Below are positions 56,325 through 64,000 of a DNA stretch of 64,000 bases, one piece after another. Position 1 is the stretch's first letter. Each line of letters starts with the position of its first letter. This DNA is from Comamonas composti DSM 21721 (lineage in GTDB: Bacteria; Pseudomonadota; Gammaproteobacteria; Burkholderiales; Burkholderiaceae_C), in NCBI RefSeq assembly GCF_000429845.1, contig NZ_KE386973.1:1-64000 (forward strand). The letters run 5' to 3'. The position numbers and the translations under genes are program-made. Below the pieces are notes generated by a model. It was not told the DNA's origin. It did not search any database and saw only the letters and a program-made list of their open reading frames with translations.

Positions 56325-57041
56325 TCAGGGGAGCGAGGCCTCTTTCATTCTGCCCATGACCACGCGCGTGCGCTGCAGCAGATAGGCGGAGTTGGGCAGC
56401 TTCTCGAAGCGCTTGGGCTGGGGCAGCATCACGGCCAGGCGCGCGGCCTCGGCGGCCGTGAGCTGGGCGGCGCTTTTGCGAAAGTAATGCCGGGCTGCAG
56501 CTTCGGCGCCGAACACGCCTTCGCCCCATTCCACGCTGTTGAGGTAGATCTCCAGAATGCGCTGCTTGGAGAGAAACAGCTCCAGCGCCTGGGTCAGTAC
56601 CAGCTCCTGGCCTTTGCGCAGCAGGCTGCGCTCGCCCGACAGCAGCAGGTTCTTGGCCAGTTGCTGGGTGATGGTGGAGCCGCCATAGATCTTGGGCGGG
56701 CGGCTGCTGGAGGATTTTTCGGCCCTGGCCTGGGCACGCTGGTTGCGCTCCCAGGCGCTTTCCACGGCCTGCCACTGCACGCCGCCGTGCTCGCTGAAGC
56801 CATCGTCCTCGGAGGCCACGACGGCGCGCTTGAGCGTTTCTGCGATATGGCCGTAGTCCACCCATTGCTGGCGCCAGCGCAGGCCTTGTGCACTGTTTGC
56901 CAGGCGCCAGGCTTCGGAGCGCTGAAAGGCCGTGGACTCGGGATCGACCCCGGCCATGAGCGCAATGCGCAGCACGAAGAACAGCTGCAGCAGCACAAAC
57001 GCGCAGACCACGAGCAGACCAAGGCGGAGCAGGGCTTTCAT
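56325..57041 (-). CDS. mtgA: Monofunctional peptidoglycan glycosyltransferase MtgA
   Basis: This 238-residue GT51 enzyme polymerises glycan strands from lipid II. An N-terminal helix ([19 protein letters not shown]) is followed by motif 1 [15 protein letters not shown] with the catalytic glutamate, motif 2 [30 protein letters not shown], and [20 protein letters not shown]. Between motifs 1 and 2 a polar insert ([14 protein letters not shown]) is slightly longer than usual. It is separated from aroE by a REP-like repeat. Confidence 0.94.
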   Translation of the reverse strand: MKALLRLGLLVVCAFVLLQLFFVLRIALMAGVDPESTAFQRSEAWRLANSAQGLRWRQQWVDYGHIAETLKRAVVASEDDGFSEHGGVQWQAVESAWERNQRAQARAEKSSSSRPPKIYGGSTITQQLAKNLLLSGERSLLRKGQELVLTQALELFLSKQRILEIYLNSVEWGEGVFGAEAAARHYFRKSAAQLTAAEAARLAVMLPQPKRFEKLPNSAYLLQRTRVVMGRMKEASLP

Positions 57042-57062
57042 CTGAGGGTATCTTTAAAAAGT

Positions 57063-57140
57063 GAGCTGCTAGCGCCTGTCTCTAAACGATTTCAAGGTGA
57101 TTCAATGCTGAAAGTGCCTATAGGCAAGCGCTAGCAGCTC
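57063..57140. repeat. REP-like inverted repeat, copy c
   Basis: GAGCTGCTAGCGCCTG (57063-57078) is inverted as CAAGCGCTAGCAGCTC (57125-57140), 15 of 16 paired. The 46-bp interior has a small GATTTCA/TGAAA dyad, like copy a at 13260-13339. It fills the aroE-mtgA gap and may stabilise or end the upstream mRNA segment. Confidence 0.8.
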
Positions 57141-57156
57141 TTCTTTTTGCTGGGCG

Positions 57157-58017
57157 CTAGGCCGCATCCCCATGCATTTGGGCGCGCAGCTCCTCAAGCA
57201 CCTGGGCCGAGGGCGGGCGCTGGCCGCGCCACAGGGCAAAGGCTTCGGCCGCCTGCTCGACAAGCATGCCCAGGCCGTCACGCGCCTGGGCTCCATGGTC
57301 GGCAGCCCATTGCAGAAAGCCCTGGGCTGCCGGCCCGTACATCATGTCGTAGGCCAGGCTGGTCGCATGCAGCACGCTGGCGGGCACGGGAGGCGGGTCG
57401 CCGGCGAGGCTGCTGGCCGAGGCGTTGATCACGATATCAAAGGGCGATGGCAGCGCCTGCAGCTCCAGGGCCTGCAGGCTCACCTGGTGCTGCGCGGCCC
57501 AGTGCGCATGGCGCTCCACCAGCGCGCGCGCACGCTCGAAGCTGCGGTTGACCACGATGATGTGCGCAGGCCGCCGCGCGATCAGCGCACCCAGCGCGCC
57601 GGCTGCGGCGCCGCCGGCGCCTATGAGCAGCAGCTTGCGGCCGGCCAGCTCCAGGCCTGCATTGCGCTCTATGTCGGCCACCAGGCCCAGGCCGTCGGTG
57701 TTGTCGGCGTGAATGCCTTGCGGGCTGAAGACCAGGGTGTTGGCCGCGCCGGCAAGCAGCACGCGCTCGCTGGCGTGGGTGGCGATTTGCGCGGCCTCAT
57801 GCTTGAAGGGCACGGTGACGTTGCAGCCGCGCCCGCCGGCAGCGGCGAAGTCCTGCACGGCCTGGGGGAAGCCGTCCAGGGCGACGAGCTGGCGCTCATA
57901 ACCCATGCTTTGCGAGGTGAGCTCGGCAAAGCGTGCATGTATCCAGGGCGAGCGGCTGTGCTCCACGGGATGGCCCATGACGCAGTAGCGGTCTTTTTTT
58001 TCGGGGAAGGCAGTCAT
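57157..58017 (-). CDS. aroE: Shikimate dehydrogenase
   Basis: This 286-residue NADPH enzyme reduces 3-dehydroshikimate in the aromatic amino acid pathway. The substrate site has GHPVEHSRSPWIH and the catalytic lysine in NVTVPFKHEA (about 70), with HADNTDGLGL (Asp about 108). The nucleotide loop is LLIGAGGAAAGALG (about 130-143). The C-terminal DGLGMLVEQAAEAFALW is typical. It is in the leftward run after the TonB-like gene, 26 bp apart. Confidence 0.95.
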   Translation of the reverse strand: MTAFPEKKDRYCVMGHPVEHSRSPWIHARFAELTSQSMGYERQLVALDGFPQAVQDFAAAGGRGCNVTVPFKHEAAQIATHASERVLLAGAANTLVFSPQGIHADNTDGLGLVADIERNAGLELAGRKLLLIGAGGAAAGALGALIARRPAHIIVVNRSFERARALVERHAHWAAQHQVSLQALELQALPSPFDIVINASASSLAGDPPPVPASVLHATSLAYDMMYGPAAQGFLQWAADHGAQARDGLGMLVEQAAEAFALWRGQRPPSAQVLEELRAQMHGDAA

Positions 58018-58043
58018 GCAGGGAGCGGCTGAGTGGTAAACGG

Positions 58044-58904
58044 TTATTGCACGCTGGTTTCCAGCGTCTGGTCGCGCGTGAACTTGAAGCGCGAGACCAC
58101 GGCGATCTGGTCGGCCTTGGCGCGCATGGCCGGACCGAAGTGGCCGAACGGCCCCGCAGCCTGGGCGATCGCCTGGGCGCGCGTGTCCAGGACGCGGTTG
58201 CCCGAGCCTTGCACGACTTCGGTGGAGAGCACGCGGCCGTCGTGGTTGACGGTCATGATCATCACCAGCTCGCCATAGAGCTTCTTGCCCGCATGCTCGG
58301 GAAAGCTTTGTGTGCCTTTCTCCTCGATCTTGTGGCGCAGCGCATCGTAATAGGTGGCATAGACGGCTTCGCGCGTGGCCGGGCTGATGTAGCGCTTCTT
58401 GGGGCGCGCGTTTTCCTCGTTGATGCGCTTTTCGATCTCGGCCAGCAGCTTGACCAGTTGCTGGCGGCGTTCCTGCTCGGCCTTATTTTGCTGCGGCTGG
58501 GCGGCTTCGCGCGGGTCCATGGGGGGCAGGGCCGAGACCTGGTCGCGCAACTGGGTCAGCAGCATGGTCTGCTGGGCCTGCATGGCGTCGATCTGGCGCT
58601 GTCTTTCCTCGAAGTCCTCGCCCACGGCCGTGAGCGCCGAGTAGGGCAGGGGGCTGCTGGCCCGGCCCTTGCTGGCTTCGCCGCCGCCGGCCAGCGCGGC
58701 CTGGGCAATGGCCTGGGCCTTGTCCGGTGCCTCGTTGGAGCGGGCGTTGACGAGGATCACTTCCAGGGGCGTGTCCTCGAAGATGCGGTCGAAGCGCTCG
58801 GGTGCGACAAAGCGCACGGTGAGCAGACCGGCGTGGACGGTGACGGACAGGAGCAGCGCGATCTGCAGCGTGCTCAGCTGGCGAAGGGCGTTGGGCAGTC
58901 TCAC
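58044..58904 (-). CDS. TonB-family energy-transducer-like protein
   Basis: This 286-residue protein has one N-terminal membrane helix (IALLLSVTVHAGLLTVRF, about 15-32). A periplasmic segment with Glu/Gln-rich coiled coil follows (about 100-165), then a TonB C-terminal domain (about 190-286, with ELVMIMTVNHDGRVLSTEVVQGSGNRVLD). ExbB/ExbD are not adjacent, and the typical Pro-Lys-rich spacer is weak, so it may serve a dedicated system or have a TolA-like role. The start is GTG 58904, 13 bp after the exonuclease stop, with little Shine-Dalgarno; coupling to the upstream gene is likely. Confidence 0.8.
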   Translation of the reverse strand: MRLPNALRQLSTLQIALLLSVTVHAGLLTVRFVAPERFDRIFEDTPLEVILVNARSNEAPDKAQAIAQAALAGGGEASKGRASSPLPYSALTAVGEDFEERQRQIDAMQAQQTMLLTQLRDQVSALPPMDPREAAQPQQNKAEQERRQQLVKLLAEIEKRINEENARPKKRYISPATREAVYATYYDALRHKIEEKGTQSFPEHAGKKLYGELVMIMTVNHDGRVLSTEVVQGSGNRVLDTRAQAIAQAAGPFGHFGPAMRAKADQIAVVSRFKFTRDQTLETSVQ

Positions 58905-58917
58905 GGCGCGGTGGGGC

Positions 58918-60990
58918 TCAGTCCTTGGGGGTATCGGCCGCAGGTGGCTCGGCCTCGTTCATGTCCACGGCAATGGCCAGAGGGCCGGCCACGGCCTGGT
59001 CGTCGTCTTCTTCCGAGACCGGGGCATCGTCGCTGCGGTCCTCGGGGTCGTCAAGGCGCGCGACCAGCGCGCCCGTGACATCGAGGGAGATCTCGTCGAT
59101 TTCCCCAAGGCGCACGCGCACGCGCGCACCGCGCGGCATGTTCTGCGCGCCCAGCACGGGCAGCACCAGCGGCAGGTTGTCGGCGCGCACGAGAAAGCCG
59201 CCGTCCATGCTGTCCTTGATGACGGCGGCGTCGATCTCGGTGATGTTGTTCTGCTGCAGGTACTTGAGTGTCCAGAAGCGCTCCATGCCGGCCTGGTAGC
59301 CGTTGTAGGCACTGTAGGCGCCGTCAAAGCTGCTGATGATGCCGAACAGCTCCGCATCCTTGGGCTTGAACGGCGCGGCCAGGGCGGCCGTCTGGCCGTG
59401 GCGCGCGCAGGCGATGATCTGCCACTGGTTGACCAGGTCCACATAGCGGCGCAGCGGCGAGGTCGCCCAGGCATAGCTCTTGACGCCTATGCCCGCATGC
59501 GGCAGGGCCTTGGTGGACATGCGCACCTTGATGCCGGGTGCGAGGCTGGCCTGGCTGCGGTAGATGCCGGGCACGCCCAGGTCGGACAGCCAGTTGCCCC
59601 AGGTGCTGTTGGCCACGATCGCGGCCTCGGCCACGATCAGGTCCAGCGGAGCACCGCGCTTGCGTGTGGAGATCTCCACGCGTTCGCTGCCATCGGGCTC
59701 GTTGCCGTCGTTGCCGACCAGGCGGAAGCTGTAGTCGGGGCGGCTGAAGTTCTCGGGCTTGCCGCGCACTTCCTCGCGCCGGCCCTTGAGATGCCGAGCC
59801 CAGCGCTGCAAGAACATGAGCTCTGCGCGCTTGCCCAGCAAGGCCTCGGGGGTGTTTTCAACGCTGATGGACGGGTCGGCCAGCCAATCCTCGGTGACGA
59901 TGTGATCGAGCTTGTCGTGGCGGAAGTTGTGCTGCACGGGCACGCGCTCCAGCAGGGTCTGGCTGGAGGTGGTCTCCAGCGATGCCTCGTCCACGGTCAC
60001 ATACAGCGAGACGGCGGGGTTGGCGCGGCCTTCGTCCAGCGTGTAGATCTGTACCACCTCGTCGGGCAGCATGGTGATCTTGTAGCCCGGCATGTAGACC
60101 GTGGACAGGCGTGTGCGGCCCAGCTTGTCCAGGTCGCCGCCGGGCGTGATCGCCAGGCCCGGTGCGGCAATGTGGATGCCCACGGTGACCGTGCCCGTGC
60201 CCAGGCCGCGCACCGACAGCGCATCGTCGATCTCGGTGGTGGCCGAGTCGTCGATGGAGAAGGCCTGGACGTCGGCCAGAGGCAGGTCGGCCGGTGGCTG
60301 GGGCGCGGTCAAGGGCGGGAACTGCGTGCCCTTGGGGAAGTTGTCGAACAGAAAGCGCTTCCAGTGGAACTGGTAGGCGGAATCGATGGCGCCCGCGCGG
60401 TGCAGCAGCTCCAGCGGTGCGGTCTTGCTTGCGCGGCTGGCCTCGACCACGGCCTTGTATTCGGGGGCGTTCTTGTCCGGCCGAAAGAGAATCTTGTAGA
60501 GCTGCTCGCGGATCGCGGCCGGGCACTGGCCGGCCTGCAGCTCCTGGCCCCAGGCCTCGATCTGGGCCTGGATCTGCTTTTTCTTCTCTATCGCGGCCAG
60601 GGCCTGCTGCAGGATTTCGGCGGGCGCCTTCTTGAAGCGGCCCTTGCCTGCGCGGCGAAAGTAGTGAGGCGCCTCGTAGAGCGCAAACAGCGCGCCGGCC
60701 TGCTGGGGCAGGCTTGCGTTGTCGGAGAAATAATCGCGTGCGAGATCGACAAAGCCGAACTCTTCCTCGGGCGCGAACTCCCAGGCCAGGTCGAGATCGA
60801 TCTCGGCTGCCAGCGCCTGGCCCTGGGCGATCAGCTCGGCCGGAGCCGGCTTGTCGAACTTGAGCAGGATATTCGCGGCCTTGACCTTGACGCGCTTGCC
60901 CGAGTCCAGCTCGACCTGGGCAGAGGTGTCGGCTTCGGAGAGGATGCGGCCGGCCAGAAATTTGCCGGCTTCTTCAAACAATGCATGCAT
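58918..60990 (-). CDS. RNase II/R-family exoribonuclease
   Basis: This 690-residue RNB-domain 3'-5' exonuclease has an N-terminal OB-like region (LAGRILSEADTSAQVELDSG) and the catalytic block FSIDDSATTEIDDALSV (about 240-258) with magnesium-binding aspartates. Later motifs are GIHIAAPG and SPLRRYVDLVNQWQI, and a C-terminal S1-like segment ends in an acidic tail. It is shorter than RNase R and nearer RNase II. The ATG at 60990 (MHALFEEAGK) is preferred because GGGAG lies upstream; ATG 61008 adds six residues. It leads into the TonB-like gene, 13 bp on. Confidence 0.85.
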   Translation of the reverse strand: MHALFEEAGKFLAGRILSEADTSAQVELDSGKRVKVKAANILLKFDKPAPAELIAQGQALAAEIDLDLAWEFAPEEEFGFVDLARDYFSDNASLPQQAGALFALYEAPHYFRRAGKGRFKKAPAEILQQALAAIEKKKQIQAQIEAWGQELQAGQCPAAIREQLYKILFRPDKNAPEYKAVVEASRASKTAPLELLHRAGAIDSAYQFHWKRFLFDNFPKGTQFPPLTAPQPPADLPLADVQAFSIDDSATTEIDDALSVRGLGTGTVTVGIHIAAPGLAITPGGDLDKLGRTRLSTVYMPGYKITMLPDEVVQIYTLDEGRANPAVSLYVTVDEASLETTSSQTLLERVPVQHNFRHDKLDHIVTEDWLADPSISVENTPEALLGKRAELMFLQRWARHLKGRREEVRGKPENFSRPDYSFRLVGNDGNEPDGSERVEISTRKRGAPLDLIVAEAAIVANSTWGNWLSDLGVPGIYRSQASLAPGIKVRMSTKALPHAGIGVKSYAWATSPLRRYVDLVNQWQIIACARHGQTAALAAPFKPKDAELFGIISSFDGAYSAYNGYQAGMERFWTLKYLQQNNITEIDAAVIKDSMDGGFLVRADNLPLVLPVLGAQNMPRGARVRVRLGEIDEISLDVTGALVARLDDPEDRSDDAPVSEEDDDQAVAGPLAIAVDMNEAEPPAADTPKD

Positions 60991-61111
60991 AGCCGCGTAT
61001 TCTCCCATGCGTCGCCTGTCCTGCAGCGCGCGATTGACGGGAGGCGGTCAAGACAGCGTCAGGCCGACAAGGCGCGGACCGGGACGGGGCCGCGCGCAAG
61101 CGGTCCGCCAG

Positions 61112-61696
61112 TCACTTCAACCCCAGGAATTCGTCGATCCTGGGCAGGTATTCCTCGAAGTTGCTCAAGGCGTGGTCGCCACCTTCCTGCACGATCTGCA
61201 GCGCATGGGGATAGCGCTGGCTCATCTCGCGCCAGTTGAGGACTTCATCGCCCTGGGCGATGATGACCAGCTCGGGCGCGGCCGGTGTCATGCTGCGCGT
61301 GTCCAGGGTGCGCAGCTCGTCCACATATTCGGGCCTGAAGAAAAAGCGCTCCTCGGGGTCATGCCAGGCCGTGAGCTCGCCTATGTACTTCTCCAGATCG
61401 CGGGCGGGATTGACCGCAGGGTTGAGCATGATGCTCTTGCAGCGCGCCAGCTGGGCCACCCAGCTCGCATAAAAGCCGCCCAGGGAGGAGCCGACCACGG
61501 CCATGGTCTCGCGCGGCCAGTTGGCGATGCCGTCGGCAATTAGGGCCGCAGCCTCGCGCGGCGAAGGTGGCAGTTGCGGGCTCCACCAGCGCACCTGGCT
61601 GTGCCTGCCTGCCATGTGCTCGTACAGGCGGCGCGACTTGGCCGATCGGGGCGAGGATCTGAAACCATGCAGATAAAGCAAATGGGTAAGAGTCAT
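61112..61696 (-). CDS. YqiA/YcfP-type alpha/beta-fold esterase
   Basis: This 194-residue alpha/beta hydrolase opens LLYLHGFRSSPRSAKSRRL. The nucleophile elbow is VVGSSLGGFYASW (Ser about 75). It has IIAQGDEVLNW for the acid residue and QEGGDHALSNFEEYLP with the catalytic histidine. This fits the YqiA/UPF0227 esterases, whose natural substrates are unclear. It is the first gene of the leftward run, divergent from rodA across 178 bp. Confidence 0.85.
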   Translation of the reverse strand: MTLTHLLYLHGFRSSPRSAKSRRLYEHMAGRHSQVRWWSPQLPPSPREAAALIADGIANWPRETMAVVGSSLGGFYASWVAQLARCKSIMLNPAVNPARDLEKYIGELTAWHDPEERFFFRPEYVDELRTLDTRSMTPAAPELVIIAQGDEVLNWREMSQRYPHALQIVQEGGDHALSNFEEYLPRIDEFLGLK

Positions 61697-61874
61697 GAAG
61701 TGCTTTTTTGGTAAGTGAATGCCTGCGTCGGGCAGGCAGTCTGCCAAACAGATTGTGGCCGCGATGGCCGAGCGCCTGCACAGGGGAAGGCCCGAGGCAG
61801 GGCGGCCTGCCTTGGCTCTTCATAACACAGCGGGAGGTCGGGGAATGGGGTTGCCCGCAGGATAATGGCGCCCT

Positions 61875-63050
61875 ATGTCCGCAACCGAATTTGACAAGCC
61901 CTCATTGCTGCAACGAATCCTCCCGCTGCTGCGGGGCTTTGACTTTGTGCTGTTGCTTTTGGTGGGCGTGCTTGCGGGCATCGGGCTTTTGGCCATGTAT
62001 TCCTCGGGCTTTGACCATGGAACGCGCTTCATCGAGCATGGACGCAACATGCTGATTGCTGCAGCCATCCTGTTTGTCGTGGCCCAGGTTCCGCCCCAGC
62101 ATCTGATGAAGACGGCCGTACCCTTGTATGCGGTGGGCGTGGCCTTGCTGATTGGCGTGGCCTTGTTCGGAATCACCAAGAAGGGGGCCCAGCGCTGGAT
62201 CAACGTGGGCCTGGTGATACAGCCCTCGGAGCTGCTCAAGATCGCCACGCCGCTGATGCTGGCCTGGTGGTTCCAGCGCCGTGAAGGCCAGTTGCGCGGC
62301 CTGGACTTCGTGGTTGCGGCGGGGCTGCTGATGATTCCCGTGGGGCTGATCATGAAACAGCCCGATCTGGGCACCTCGCTGCTGGTTCTGGCCGCCGGGC
62401 TGTCGGTGATCTTCTTTGCGGGCCTGCCCTGGAAACTCATTGTTCCCCCGGTGGTGCTGGGCGTGGTCGGTGTCAGCCTCATCGTCTGGTTCGAACCGCA
62501 GCTGTGTGCCGAAGGCGTGCGCTGGCCGGTGCTGCATGAATACCAGCAGACCCGGGTCTGCACCCTGCTGGATCCCACGCGCGACCCGCTGGGCAAAGGC
62601 TTTCACATCATCCAGGGCATGATCGCCATCGGCTCCGGCGGTATCTGGGGCAAGGGCTTCATGGCAGGCACCCAGACCCATCTGGAATTCATCCCGGAGC
62701 GCACCACGGACTTCATTTTTGCGGCCTATTCCGAGGAATTCGGCCTGGTGGGCAACCTGGTGCTGATCGCGGCCTTTTTGCTGCTGGTCTGGCGGGGCCT
62801 GGCGATTGCCATGCATGCCAATACCTTGTTCGCACGGCTCATGGCCGCTGCCGTGGCCATGATCTTTTTCACCTACGCCTTCGTGAACATGGGCATGGTC
62901 AGCGGCATCCTGCCCGTGGTGGGCGTGCCCCTGCCGTTCGTGAGCTACGGCGGCACGGCCATGGTGACCCTGGGGCTGGCGCTGGGCGTGCTGATGTCGG
63001 TAGCGCGCTCGCAAAGGCAGTTGCCCAGTGAGGGCAGTGGACCACTTTGA
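61875..63050 (+). CDS. rodA: Rod-shape peptidoglycan polymerase RodA
   Basis: This 391-residue SEDS-family membrane enzyme drives lateral-wall synthesis with PBP2. Ten helices and the motifs AQRWINVGLVIQPSELLKI, MKQPDLGTSLLV, LDPTRDPLGKGFHIIQGMIA, EFIPERTTDFIFA and MVSGILPVVGVPLPFVSYGG separate RodA from FtsW. Its usual partners mreBCD and mrdA would be expected upstream but are absent here; the upstream neighbour is the divergent esterase gene. Confidence 0.94.
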   Translation: MSATEFDKPSLLQRILPLLRGFDFVLLLLVGVLAGIGLLAMYSSGFDHGTRFIEHGRNMLIAAAILFVVAQVPPQHLMKTAVPLYAVGVALLIGVALFGITKKGAQRWINVGLVIQPSELLKIATPLMLAWWFQRREGQLRGLDFVVAAGLLMIPVGLIMKQPDLGTSLLVLAAGLSVIFFAGLPWKLIVPPVVLGVVGVSLIVWFEPQLCAEGVRWPVLHEYQQTRVCTLLDPTRDPLGKGFHIIQGMIAIGSGGIWGKGFMAGTQTHLEFIPERTTDFIFAAYSEEFGLVGNLVLIAAFLLLVWRGLAIAMHANTLFARLMAAAVAMIFFTYAFVNMGMVSGILPVVGVPLPFVSYGGTAMVTLGLALGVLMSVARSQRQLPSEGSGPL

Positions 63051-63171
63051 TGGGCGAATGAGAGCAGAAAGTCCATGCCAGCCCGGAGTTTTGCCTGGGT
63101 TTACCCTTGAAATGTCCGCTGCAAAGGCGCTGCCAGCTCCTGTTTTCCCCTAGCTCCTGCTTGTTTCCCCC

Positions 63172-63200
63172 TTGTCAGTGTGTATTACAGGGGTTACAAA
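63172..63200 (+). promoter_or_regulatory. Strong candidate sigma-70 promoter downstream of rodA
   Basis: TTGTCA (63172-63177), a 17-bp spacer and TACAAA (63195-63200) match the consensus well. It points rightward with a predicted start near 63207, but the only frame close behind is beyond a strong terminator. Confidence 0.6.
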
Positions 63201-63206
63201 GAGTGC

Positions 63207-63308
63207 ATAAAAAGACGGCGCTTGAAGTGTGAGCCTGAGTGTGAGGGGAATCTCTCTGCAGACGGAATGCCGTCCAGCCTGGTGGGGTGGCATTCCGTCC
63301 TTTTTTAT
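63207..63308 (+). ncRNA. Candidate small RNA of about 100 nt
   Basis: Between the promoter at 63172-63200 and the terminator at 63261-63308 there is no start codon followed by a sensible frame. The predicted transcript has an A-rich 5' region (GCATAAAAAGACGG), GUG/GAG-rich unpaired stretches, a small GAGGGGAATCTCTC hairpin and the terminator stem. No known family was recognised. The tldD start at 63382 lies past the terminator, so this could instead be a tldD leader with attenuation. Confidence 0.45.
63261..63308 (+). terminator. Rho-independent terminator between rodA and tldD
   Basis: GACGGAATGCC (63261-63271) pairs perfectly with GGCATTCCGTC (63289-63299), followed by TTTTTTAT. The loop is 17 bases. 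It ends rodA read-through and the candidate small RNA. Confidence 0.9.
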
Positions 63309-63381
63309 GCGTGCGTGCGATGTCGAAGAGCCTGCCCTTTTCCATGGTCAGGACATGGCTGGCTCTCTACAATCGGGCCCC

Positions 63382-64000
63382 ATGATCTCTCGTGAACCCA
63401 CTATTGAACGCTTGGTCACGGCCAGGCAGTTGCTGCTGGAGCCCTTTGGCCTGGATGAATCCCATCTCTCGCGTGCCCTGGCCGAGATCCGGCGCCACGA
63501 AGTCGATGATGCCGATCTGTATTTCCAGTACACGCGCGCCGAAGGCTGGAGTCTTGAAGAAGGCATAGTCAAGACCGGCAGCTTCAGCATAGACCAGGGC
63601 GTGGGCGTGCGCGCGGTCAGCGGCGAGAAGACGGCGTTCGCCTATTCGGACGACATCTCCGAGGCCTCCTTGCTCGATGCCGCGCACACCGTGCGCGCGA
63701 TTGCGGGGGCCGCCCAGAGCCGTCGCGCACGCGTGGGCAAGCCAAGGATTGCAGGCAGCCGCAGCCTCTATTCCGAGCTCGATCCCATCGCCTCGCTGGA
63801 CAGCACGGCCAAGGTCGAGCTGCTGGGCAAGGTCGAAGCACTGGCGCGCGCCAAGGATCCGCGCATCGTTCAGGTCATGGCGGGCTTGGCCAGCGAATAC
63901 GACGTGGTGCTCGTGGCACGCGCCGATGGCACGCTGGCCGCCGATGTGCGTCCGCTGGTGCGCCTGTCGGTGACCGTGATCGCCGAGCAAAAGGGGCGGC
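63382..64000 (+). CDS. tldD: Metalloprotease TldD, N-terminal part (runs off the window)
   Basis: The frame is open from the ATG at 63382 to the window edge (206 codons). It opens with RQLLLEPFGLDESHLSRALA, then VDDADLYFQYTRAEGWSLEE, SIDQGVGVRAVSGEKTAFAY and LVARADGTLAADVRPLVRLS, as in TldD. TldD with TldE forms a zinc protease that processes modified peptides such as microcin B17 and degrades unfolded substrates. The C-terminal HExxxH metal site lies outside the window. Confidence 0.9.
   Translation, partial: MISREPTIERLVTARQLLLEPFGLDESHLSRALAEIRRHEVDDADLYFQYTRAEGWSLEEGIVKTGSFSIDQGVGVRAVSGEKTAFAYSDDISEASLLDAAHTVRAIAGAAQSRRARVGKPRIAGSRSLYSELDPIASLDSTAKVELLGKVEALARAKDPRIVQVMAGLASEYDVVLVARADGTLAADVRPLVRLSVTVIAEQKGR

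Overview
The window reads as a GC-rich chromosome segment from a betaproteobacterium of the order Burkholderiales, most likely family Comamonadaceae and close to Comamonas or Delftia. The basis is an intact mraZ-to-lpxC division and cell-wall cluster preceded by dksA and hslVU, an orphan Bug/TctC binding protein, a DksA with the reduced-cysteine C-terminus usual in this order, and short AGCGCTTG-type inverted repeats that I associate with this family. The species call is an inference from content, not a database match.

Region 1 (1-11000) is metabolic. It holds the tail of etfA, then a same-strand run of a Bug solute-binding protein, an acyl-CoA synthetase-like AMP ligase, a class II aldolase-fold protein, a D-2-hydroxyacid dehydrogenase and an exported M20 amidohydrolase. 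This run looks like uptake and catabolism of an unidentified organic acid or amide. A membrane protein and a large flavoprotein follow on the other strand, then a lipoprotein-type gamma-glutamyltransferase closed by a strong terminator.

Region 2 (11000-26400) is mixed. It carries a DUF2164 protein, a fused ABC exporter, cysK, an amidase, and a DMT exporter divergent from an AraC regulator with a 273-bp structured repeat between them. It also has rnpB, an iron-uptake signalling pair (a TonB-dependent receptor with STN domain, and an ECF sigma factor fused to FecR in one polypeptide behind a Fur box), an unusual RsuA/RluF-like protein, a Nudix-metallo-beta-lactamase fusion and a MarR regulator.

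Region 3 (26400-35450) is housekeeping: dapF-DUF484-xerC, a CobW-type metallochaperone GTPase, dksA, a tandem-STAS protein and hslVU. Region 4 (35500-54800) is the full dcw cluster: mraZ rsmH ftsL ftsI murE murF mraY murD ftsW murG murC ddlB ftsQ ftsA ftsZ lpxC. Most junctions from ftsL to ftsQ are 4-bp ATGA/GTGA overlaps, so translation is probably coupled. An AT-rich leader with a 10-bp-period triple repeat that may be the MraZ operator precedes it. A 58-codon two-helix membrane protein and an RcnB-like periplasmic protein follow.

Region 5 (55600-64000) has a leftward run of yqiA-type esterase, RNase II-family exonuclease, TonB-like protein, aroE, mtgA and ruvC. Then come rodA rightward, a candidate small RNA with its own promoter and terminator, and the start of tldD.

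The most interesting signals are the sigma/anti-sigma fusion, the 273-bp nested-hairpin element and its two roughly 60-bp relatives, a repeat-derived segment inside a long N-terminal extension of MurD, a pseudouridine synthase homologue without its catalytic aspartate, and the candidate small RNA downstream of rodA. No tRNA, CRISPR array, complete insertion sequence or prophage was seen.
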